Source: Beta vulgaris subsp. vulgaris
Lineage: Eukaryota; Streptophyta; Magnoliopsida; Caryophyllales; Amaranthaceae
Assembly: GCF_026745355.1 (NCBI RefSeq)
Contig: NC_079202.1
Span: 1,466,583-1,530,582 of the forward strand
Direction of reading: 5' to 3'
Length of the DNA stretch: 64,000 nt
Shown here: in pieces, positions 34,483-44,204 of the stretch
Layout of the letters: the number at the start of each line of letters is the position of its first letter
Numbering within the stretch: position 1 is the first letter of the stretch
Made by a program: the position numbers and the translations under genes
Notes under the pieces: model-generated
Told to the model about the DNA's origin: nothing
Databases searched by the model: none
What the model saw: only the letters and a program-made list of their open reading frames with translations

Positions 34483-37400
34483 ATGGGAAAGCGTAAGTTT
34501 TTATCATTTTTTGACTCCTAAAATTAATTGCGCTTTTAATTTACTAGGTTAGTTTAATTTAGTTTTTGTGGGTTAATGAATTTTTGAGTTTTTAGTCTGT
34601 TATTTTCTGTTGGTGCTTAATATTTGATGATTTTGTTTGTGGGATTATTAATTTATGAGGGTTTTGTCTGTTATTTCCTGTTGGTGACAAGATTTTGATG
34701 AATTTGTTTCTGGGTTTTTGTGGCATTAATGAATTTATGAGTTTTTAGTCTGTTATTTTCTGTTGATGCTAAATATTTGATGATTATGTTTGTGGGATTA
34801 TTAATCTATGAGGGTTTTGCTGTTATTTTCTGTTGGTGACAAGATTTTGATGATTTTGTTTCTGGGTTTTTGTGGGCTTATTCATTTACGAGGATTTTTG
34901 CTTGTTATTTTTTGTTGGTGATAAATATTTTGATGAATTTGTTTCCTGGTTGTTGTGGGATTGTTAATTTACTAGGACTTTGCCTGTTATATTCTGTTGG
35001 TGATAAGCTTTTGATGAATTTGTTACAGCAATGTTATTTTTTCCCCCTCTTTTGTTCCAGTAATTCTAATTTGATGCATATATATTGATTCTTTTCGCTG
35101 TTTTTGTGTTTAATTGGATTGAATAGGCAATTCAAATCGTAAGAATTCAGCAGCAATGCTGGATAGCGACGACACCGATAGTGTAAGCTCGTCGTCTTCA
35201 GTCCGTTCTGATATGGTTTCGGTTGGGTTTGGTTCGGATGTTGATAAGGATAGCTTATTGGATCAACATCTTGATGCTTTGTATGAGAAAAGGTAGCTTT
35301 TTGCTAGATTTAGTGTTCCTTCTTTTTGGTTTTATTTAATCAAAGCTGTAAACTGCTTTCAATGAGAATTGAGATGATTTATTACTGGTTTGAAGATTTA
35401 TGAATTTAACATTCACATTATTTATGCTTATGCTTGTTTTCTGTATATCATTGTTGAAGGAGTTCAACAAGGGAGAAGGCTTTGGATTCTATTATTGAAG
35501 CATTTAGTCAGAACTTACAGCATGAATTTGTTGAAAAGAAGTAAGTTATATTGACTTATCTCTTGACATCATGATAAATGCCTGTTTGCTCCCTTATCTG
35601 TAAAAATAGAATAAACTGATAAATATTTTAGTTTATGAATTTGTTGTAGTTTCACCCTATAATACTTGGTTCTAGGTGGGATCATTTCCTTTTTTCTGTT
35701 GTTACTTTATAATTGAGGGTATATTTGATAATAACCAGTGTAATTTCTTTTGTACGCACGGGTATGTGCATCTTGGACTGACCACCCTCTTACCTTTTTT
35801 GATATACCTACTTTAGTAGTTATTGACAATCTTAGCTATACTTCAACACTTTGTTTTTATAACTATGACAATCATAGTGTAATAAAGCGAGCAATAATGA
35901 TATTATACCTTTTTAATTTGTGTTATCTGATGGGGATTTAGAAGGTTTTGCTTGCATCTTATATATGCAATTTGTTGTCTGTTTCATCAGATTTGCGACC
36001 CTGTTTCATCAGTGCCTAAATTCCATCAAGAAAGGCTCTGCGAAGGAGGTCACTTTGGCGTCTCATGCTATTGGTGAGGATTCATCTTCTTGCTAATACT
36101 TCTATTGTTAGTTAAGCTAAGTATGGAATGATAAAACTTAGATACCGTTTAGGTCTATTGGCATTGACAACTGGTTCGGGAAATAATGCGCGTGAAATAC
36201 TTGAAGAATTAGTCCCTCCAGTATCACAGGCTCTCAGGTCAAGATCTGAATCATCGAAAGTTGCAGCGGTGAGTGATTTTCTGTACTATACGTGGCGCCA
36301 AGGATGGGGTTCTGAAACACTAGTTTTATGTTCTGTTTGGATTTGCAATTTGCAGTTATTAGAGTGTTTGGCTGTCGTCACCTTCATTGGTGGGGAAGAC
36401 CCCGAGGAAACAGAGCAGTCAATGCAGATAATGTGGCAAGTCGTTCATCCTAAATCGGGTGCCAATGTAAGGTTCTATTCCCTTGGTGGAAAAACTTTGT
36501 TAATGTTTATTGGCCGATTCTTTGTGAGTCCACTAGAAGTAAAAAAACTTGGGGATTCTTATGCTAGTATGGCCTTTGAGATCCAAATGACTGGAATCTT
36601 ATCTTATTAGCCTTGATTGTCTTAGATTATGTCATGAACTCACTTGTTGGATGAGAAGCTACCACTAATTCTTTGTTATATAGTTCTGTGGATGCAAAAT
36701 TAATGAATACATATGTACTCCTCAGGTAGTAGCAAGTAAACCCTCACCAGCTGTCATAGCAGCAATGGTATCAGCATGGTCGTTTCTTCTCACAACTGTT
36801 AACGCGTGGAGTTTGAGTATAAAAGATTGGCAAGAGTATGTTATTCCTATTTGTTATATATATTTTTCATAGAATGGTGCTGCTTACACAAACCTTTTTT
36901 GGTATCTTGTCTTGCCTAAGTCCTTTGCTTAGGAGGAAGGAACCAGGACATAGGAGTTGCTGAACCTTTGTAGTATTGACAAGTAAATGAGATGGTTGAT
37001 GTGTTCCTGTCATTATTATTTTATTTCAATTTGGTTGTAGTCTTTTTTGCTGGAAGGAGATGGAAGAATGGTGTACGAGAGAGGTAGTAGGGAGGGGTCT
37101 GAAAACAAGTTTGCCTGATGGGAACTATAGTCTATATATCAAATTTATGGTTTCAATAGATGGTTACCTATAGCTAGCATAGTAGATGATCTTTTTTGCA
37201 CAGAAAAGTAAATTTTATTATTATTTTGGTAACTGACTTGAAGGGTGATAAATAGAAGAGAAATGTTGAAGGAAATTCAGTTTCCAGATAAGTTGGCAAG
37301 CACCATGTGATGCTAGTTACTTTGTTCTTAGCATAAAAGGATTAAGCTCACAATCTAACATTAGTCATATAATGGATGCAGATCGATTTCTTATCTGTCT

Positions 37401-40400
37401 ACTCTCTTGGATAAAGATGATCGCTCTGTGCGTATTGCCGCTGGTGAAGCATTGGCTGTGATATTTGAAGTTGGAGATTTTGAAAGATTTTTTAGTGAGA
37501 AAAATGGTTCCAGTGATAGCACTGATAAGGATACACGAGATGGATATGTACATTTAAAAGGACTAAGAGGCAAAGTCCTAAATCAAGTAAAAGATCTTGC
37601 TTCTGAGGCTGGTGGCAAAGGAACGGCTAAGAAGGATCTGAATGTCCAAAGAAACTTGTTCAGGGATCTCTTGGATTATCTAGAGGTATTGCATATATCC
37701 AATTGTTATTTACTCCCTCTGTTTGGAATTCTATTGCAACGGATTTTTAACTTTTGCACTTCCGACATACCTTACTTTGACCATATCCTTTTAATTGCAT
37801 ATGAAAATGTATCTTAGTACATAAGATGTTGGATTTGCCTCTATGTATATTTCAAAATATCAACACTTTATAATCTTCAGAAATAGACAATTAAATATAT
37901 TAATGGTTAAATGCATTGATAGTGTGGAAGTCAAACTGTTGCAATTAGATGGGAATAGACGAATAGAGGGAATATTTTGCTTTGGTGCAATATGCCAATA
38001 TCTAATCATGGTGATTTTAAATTGTGTTTTAAGGATGGTTATGCTCCTGAAGCCTCTACAAAAATTGGTGGCGAGACTTTAGCCACATCATCATGGTCAG
38101 GGCTTATACGGGTGTGCCTCTCCGCTCCCCCTTTACATGTGTTTTTGTTTTTGTATTTTTATGCTTTTGTTTTTTTAACAAATATTTATATTTTTTGCAG
38201 TTAAATTTTCTGAAGCATTTCCTTGGGGGAGGATTTGTAAAGCATATGCTGGTTGGTGTCTGTAATGCCACTTTTGTTATATATCGTGTCTTGCTGTAAG
38301 TTTCGAATATATTTTGTTATCTGCTTATCTTGGTATTCCAATCTTGTAGGAAAATGGGTTCCTGCATGAAGTCTTTGGATTCACTCCAAAGAAAAAGGCT
38401 TGGGGCAATGAAGATCATTCAATGGAAAAATCTTATGAGAAGGTTAGTCAACTGTAGCCTTCTTCTTGCTAAGAGTTTAATGTGGCCTTTTTGGGTAACT
38501 TGATGTGACGCAGATAGAAATTGTATTTGGAGAGAAGTACCTGGGTATCTAAGGATTAGTTTTGAACTTGATCTGATGGCTATATCTTATATTAAATGTA
38601 GCTAAAATTTTCATTATCGGATAAAAATTTAACTTAGAATTGACTCTCAATGATGTCACCACTTAAGTGCTTAGGCTCAGTGACAAGTGAGAATGGAGAA
38701 TGGAGAACATTAATGTTTGGAGGTTTCATTCATAATGTGCCTCCTATTGCTTTGATTAATGAGAATAATAGGTTATGTTATGCAATTAGATCGAAGGTAA
38801 CAATAATGTGAAGAAGTTTTTAAGCAAACACATGAGGCACAAACTTGTTTCCTAGGCTCAACCATGGTGATTGGAGAGTAAATGGGTGCTTGCTTTGATG
38901 CTAATCTGAAACATAATCCCTTAGTTATTTATGAATATTTATCAGGCAGTAGAGCACATAGGATCATTCTCATGAATTGGGTATACAAGGAGGAGAAGTA
39001 TGCATACTTAGGTAAATTGGGTGTATTTTGGATTGGACTTCAAGTCCAAGTCCAAGTCCAATGCAAAAAATTCAACTTGAAATTTTGAGTCCTTGTCTAA
39101 TTTAAAATGGAAAAACTGATCTATCAGTCCAAACTAGTAGTGGTCTTGCTTAACCAGTCTCAACCATCAAATATTTTTAGTTGGGCCTAACTTTTAGTTT
39201 GTATCTGACAAAAACAGTCCTGGTTACCTCTTAACATATTATAGCAGGTAAACAATGATTCACGTGCAATTCACATGACTTTTAATGATAATTTATTTTA
39301 GAGAAAATTTCCATCTTTTCCTTTTGTTATTCTTGTTCTTTTCTCTATCCTCAGTCTCTCCATTTCTTGATATTTTGATATCTCTCAAAATCATAGAAAC
39401 CCATAGAAGCTTTTTATAAGATTAATAGTCACACAAAATCAAACAAACCCATTGAAGATTATGCAATAACATCAAGTGGGTCAAAGATTTTTTTTTTTTT
39501 TTGAAAAATACTATCTTTGAGTTCATCTGCAAACTTGTTTATCTTTGTCTTCAGTAGACATTTGCAAGTAAACAACTTAATTCATTATCAAACAATGGTG
39601 GTAAAACTGATATTCTCAGATGGGTTCGAAATTCTTTGAATAATTTTTTGGAAATTTTATTACTTTAAGCTCAAACTCTCTTGCCAGAGTTGTGAAATTG
39701 GGATTAGTAAGAATATTAAAAGAACGAAAAGGAAGGGACAATAATGATGGTGAAGGTATAATTATGATCAGAGGAGTTTGCAGGGAAGAGAAAGAATAAC
39801 GAAAAGAAAGAGCAAAGCGGAAGGGGAAAAAAGAAAAATTATTGGTTCTTTCTTACCTGCTACAATAGGTTAACAGGTCACCGGGACCGTTTTCGTCAAA
39901 TGTAAGATGAAGTTGGCCCCACTAGAAATAAACAATTGTTGGGAGTTTGGGACTGTTTATAGAATACCCCAAATAGTTGGGACTGATGGTATCAATTTTT
40001 CCATCTAAAATTTCACAGATCTGGTTTAGTCCAGTCCCAATAAAGATATATAATGTCTCAGAGAATCTGACAATATCAGTACATAGATTACTTATGAGTA
40101 CCATGATAAATGCTAACAACATCTAAATCTAATTATCTTAGTTGATATTGCATAGTATAAATTATATATGTATGTAGATATATTTTCAAACTAAATATCT
40201 TCTATATTTAGAATCTTTAGACTTGAGATTGGACTTGGACTCCAACATTAGGAATGAGGCCATGCTTTTAATTTTCGGTCAAGATTTTCGAGCTAATGAT
40301 TCATGTTCACCTTACATGCGTTATGTTTTGCAGAGATTGTACAAGTCACCAAATTCTGCAGCTGCTAAAGCACGAACGCAATATATGAATAAACAACGAA

Positions 40401-40568
40401 TGATGTTACAGGTATGGTTTGTCTTCTTGAATTTACTTGGTTTTACCTTCTTTATGGTAGTAAATTAGCTTATACTTCTACCTTATTTTAGCTAAACTAC
40501 AGTGTTATTATGGCGATACCTTTCAGGATCGGAAGATTGGTCATTTCGCTGCTGGTGGCGAGGAATAA
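34483..40568 (+). CDS. Interferon-related developmental regulator (IFRD/SAT32-like)
   Basis: Exons: 34483-34492, 35127-35292, 35460-35540, 35991-36073, 36153-36268, 36356-36466, 36726-36835, 37382-37685, 38034-38111, 38201-38251, 38350-38442, 40334-40411, 40527-40568; 1323 nt, 440 residues. It starts MGKRNSNRKNSAAMLDSDD, then a serine-rich acidic stretch (SDDTDSVSSSSSVRSD), then the helical IFRD repeat region (LDQHLDALYEKRSSTREKAL, FATLFHQCLNSIKKG, DKDDRSVRIAAGEALAVIFE). It ends in the IFRD C-terminal motif (KSPNSAAAKARTQYMNKQR) and GHFAAGGEE. IFRD proteins act as transcriptional co-regulators; from memory Arabidopsis SAT32 (At1g27760) affects salt tolerance and ABA response. The first coding exon is only 10 nt (ATG GGA AAG C) before a GTAAGT donor, so automated annotation may miss it. 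The leader has a 53-codon upstream ORF, and a G-box lies about 470 bp upstream. Confidence 0.92.
34560..35030. repeat. Higher-order tandem repeat in IFRD intron 1
   Basis: CTGTTATTTTCTGTTG-type motifs recur at about 34597, 34668, 34750, 34820, 34901 and 34984. Spacing alternates near 71 and 82 bp, so the real unit is a dimer of about 152 bp. Confidence 0.85.
37713..37972. mobile_element. Stowaway-like MITE in IFRD intron 8
   Basis: Left CTCCCTCTGTTTGGAATTCT ... TTGCAAC and right GTTGCAATTAGATGGGAATA ... GAGGGAA, flanked by TA. It fills most of the 348-bp intron between exons 8 and 9. Confidence 0.75.
38443..40333. other. Intron 11 of the IFRD/SAT32-like gene
   Basis: 1.9 kb non-coding, with an inverted-looking pair of phrases (AGTCCAAACTAG near 39127 and CTGGTTTAGTCCAGTCC near 40020) that may mark a decayed transposon. 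No exon signal. Confidence 0.45.
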
Positions 40569-42924
40569 TAAATTTATTTGCCAGCAAAACACATGTTAAT
40601 GTGGCTTAAACCATGTAGTGAAAATTCATATTTGCCTTGTATCTTAAATATTTGATGTCTGATTTATTGAATAGAGTTGTTGTTATTCAATAATAATGTG
40701 AAAGATCATCACTTGTAAATTCTTGAGTGTTTATGAGATTGCTATCACTCTTGTACTAGGTATATATCAACAGCTTGACGAATGTTAAATAAACAAAACC
40801 GTGAAACTGAAGGTATGACTTATAAGTGATCACTTGTCAGTTCAAGGTACTGCTTTGGTATGTTTTTTTTGAGCTGCCTTGGTTTTATCACCCGTTGCTA
40901 TATTTCTCTATTTCTTTGTTTGCTTAATATTCCTTCCGGAAGGAACAAATTATAAGGTATCTTAGCTTAAGAAGATTTGTTTCACAATACAAGATTTATA
41001 TGTAATTCAAATATCAAAATTCATCTTGCATCTAATATAAAACATAAATTAGTATTTTGGACCGGGTCAGTTAGTTACAATTATTAAATATATTATTATT
41101 CATAATTGATTTCATTAGCTTTTCATAAATTCCTGTCTATTATGAAATTGAAAAATGGACATTATGGTATGATAAGTTGTTTTAAAAAGAACTTTTAAGA
41201 AATTGAAGATAAAAATAACAATTTCAATAGAACTGGGATAGAGAATATTATTACTTTTAACGGAGATAAAAGAGCTTGTCTATGTCTTTATCGTTATATG
41301 TATTATAAGATTTTATTATGTTTTACTTTGGAATAACAAACACTAAATATATAGTGCGTTGATGGTAAAACTTTCAAATTTCATCTCAAAAGTCATATGT
41401 TCGATACCTGGTAGCTACATATTATTATTTTTAATTGTGATTATAAACATGTGCATTCAGAGCTTTAAGAAGAGTATCACGCGACACCGTTCTGTAGATA
41501 GAAATGCCTTTATATTTGTATAGATAGATACATTGGAAAAACATTTCTTTTATTTCAAAATGGAGGAAGTACAAGTTATCTAATGTACTACCTTCTTTTT
41601 TTATTTGTTACACTTTTTTTAAAACCATTTCTATTTAATGGTTGCACTTTCACATTATCAATATATAATAATATGTTATGTCAAATTTACTCACTTTTCT
41701 CTCTCCTCCAATACTTTAATGTTTATTTAACATTTTTCAAAACAAAATCAGCTTTATTTTGATGCACTTTATCGTATTATTGTTTTATGTATGTTAAAAT
41801 AATAATTCAAGTAACAGCTTTTAAAAAAATAGCCCAATTTAAAGATTGATATACACTTCATGGAGAAAGGGCATCATTCCAGTTCAAGGACAATAAAAAA
41901 GGGCCAGATGGTGGGACAAAGTTGAGTGTCGGAGGTTACAAGTCGGGTTGGAGAATGCGAATTATTAGAGTTTGAGTCGGAGGCAGATAGGATATCCGCG
42001 ACTACAAGGAGGGTTGGAGCCGGATCATACAACATTAGACCCAAGTTCGACGCATTGCCATCCTAATGGGAAATCAAGACGATTTTTTGTTCTAACTTTT
42101 GTTAATCCACAAATGATTCATCAATTGAAAGTTATTTTCTTACAGGAGGAAAAAGGAATATATTCATAAGGGCTAGCCAAACGGCAATTACAATCAAATC
42201 CTGAAACATCGAAAATTCCAACATAAGTACATTACACCTTAGAACTAAATACATAGTAAATTGAATTAAAAATACCTTTAATAGAAAATTTCTCCGAAGC
42301 AATGCAATATGTGAGTTCGCTCTGATTAAGCTTAACTTACAATGGTGCAGCTTAACTTACGTTGATGCATAGTCGTTTGGGTGCAAATACTTTTCCGTGG
42401 TCTTCTAGATTCTTACAGAAAATAGAGATTGTTAGATCATCCTACTTCATTAAACGAACAAAAAAATTGAACATACTATAATATATATCATTTTAAGGAT
42501 GAGATATACTTATTAGAAGTAATTAAAGGAGCTTTTGGGGCTTCCGCTGATCTAAGGATTTACAATTGAGGCCAAAAAGGAAAGAGATGAAAGAGAAAGA
42601 AGGGTAAAGAATGAAGGAAAGACCTTAAAAAAAGCAGAAAAAATCTAAGAAAAAACCCTACCAAGGGAAAATCCTGGAGGGAACAAAAAACCGTCCCAAG
42701 AAGAAACCTTATATAGGAAACAACTTTTATCAATCGAAATTTATTTAACATCTATAATAGAAATCGTAGATAACGAGTATGAAATAAAACTTCTTGTCAA
42801 AAAACTATGATCGTTGTATATTAAATAAGACAACTCTTCATACACTCTTCTATAATCTACATTGTTGTTTCATACAACGACCCTTCACACTATTTGGATT
42901 AACTCTCAAAATATCTCCTTATAT
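40569..42924. other. Intergenic region after the IFRD/SAT32-like gene
   Basis: Contains the IFRD 3' leader-out region and decayed MITE pieces (GGAGGAAGTAC near 41563, TACTACCTTCTTTTTT near 41588). A G-rich unidentified stretch lies at 41880-42070. No supported gene. Confidence 0.45.
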
Positions 42925-43880
42925 TTAATTTGAGTACAAAATTCGCCTCTCAACCTCTCCAAGACCCCAAAAGATCTCCAACATTATACGCGATATACAT
43001 TACCTTCTGCAACAGTTCCAGTCATGGGATATTCGACATGTCTTCTGGAAAGCTAACAGGACCGCAGACTGAATAGCTACTGTTGGTCATTTAGTAGATA
43101 TATAGTAATTTCTCTATAGTAGATTGTACTTCTTGGAGCTCCCCTCGTGCGGAGAGTCTCCTAACTTTTTTTCTCCTTACCTTAAAAAAAGACCACCAAT
43201 ATACGTACTATATTCATATATCCTATGTACATTAGGCAAAGTTTCGCTTTTTCGATAAAATTATTGTAAATTTTTTTGACGAAACTATTGATAGATACTT
43301 CAAAATTAAAACTACTAATAATGTAAAGATCAAAATTTATGAAGTAGGCTTGGCCTTGTTATTAGTTATTAGTAAAAATATCCAAAATACTATTATTATT
43401 CTTTTTTTTTTTAAAAGTAATTATTATTCATTATTAATCATTCTTTATTATTACTTATCATTATAATTATTATTTAATATTCATATTATTATTATTTAAA
43501 TATTTATTATATTCAATTTAATTCAATTCAGTTTAATTCAATTCAATTTAATTCAGTTCAGTTGTTTTATGCCGAAAAGAACAGACCCTTAGTCCCTAGT
43601 TGGTAATTTTTCCAAATTCTACTTCCCAAAAATATTTCCTTATATTTCTTTTGAGTACAAAATTCGCCTCTCAATTTCTCCAAAATTTCCAAAAGATCCT
43701 CAATATATGTACTATATCCATATATCATATAATGTAGAGTTTTTTTTTGTGGGAAAAAAATTAAAAATTGCTAATAATGTAAAGATTAAAATTTATAATG
43801 TAGAGTTTTTTTTTTTTTGTGGGGAAAAATTTATAATGTAGACTTGACCTTGTTATTAGTAATTATTACTTGGTAGAGTT
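42925..43880. repeat. Local duplication upstream of the cyclin gene
   Basis: GAGTACAAAATTCGCCTCTC and CAAAAGATC occur at about 42930-42980 and 43650-43700. GTACTATATTCATATATC occurs at about 43206 and again (one base different) near 43708, and CTAATAATGTAAAGAT occurs at about 43315 and 43772. The order is the same in both copies. Confidence 0.8.
42981..43197 (+). mobile_element. 5'-truncated LINE fragment (RNase H-like tail)
   Basis: Reads IHYLLQQFQSWDIRHVFWKANRTAD then a stop, matching the C-terminal RNase H motif of plant non-LTR elements, and ends in an A-rich tract (TTAAAAAAAGA). Imperfect ATTATACG / ATATACG flank the insert. The downstream copy of the duplicated promoter lacks it. Confidence 0.65.
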
Positions 43881-44204
43881 TTTTTTTTTGTTTTTGTTTT
43901 TGTATATGAATGCAGTTTCAATATTTCATCGTCAAAACAAGAACAATAACAGTCAAAGTTCAGTCCATCACATGACTGTCTATCCTAGGTACCCGCCCAA
44001 AAACAATAATACTAAACTCATTTCGCACCAAAAATAAAAAATAGTACGCACATAACACATTATTCTTCTGTAACTGTTTCTGAAAACACCTTCCTCTATA
44101 TTCTTGACAACACTATCTATCATTTCCGCAACATTTGGCACTTTCATCAACCTTCTTTCTCTCTCCTTCCCACCTCTCTAAACTCTAAACTAAGCAAGCA
44201 GTTC
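43881..44204. promoter_or_regulatory. Cyclin D proximal promoter and leader
   Basis: Immediately upstream of the cyclin ATG, ending in a CT-rich leader (TTCTTTCTCTCTCCTTCCC near 44153). No E2F consensus recognised. Boundaries are approximate. Confidence 0.35.

Noticed and set aside
40223..40333. Coding sequence 40223-40333 upstream of IFRD exon 12
   Set aside because: It is open by chance only. A CAG acceptor at 40331-40333 joins exon 11 (SYEK) to RLYKSPNS in phase, as expected for the IFRD C-terminus.
41940..42170. Possible gene fragment in a G-rich stretch (GRGLEPDHTTLDP-like)
   Set aside because: No recognisable domain, splice signals or similarity; probably repeat-derived but not identified.
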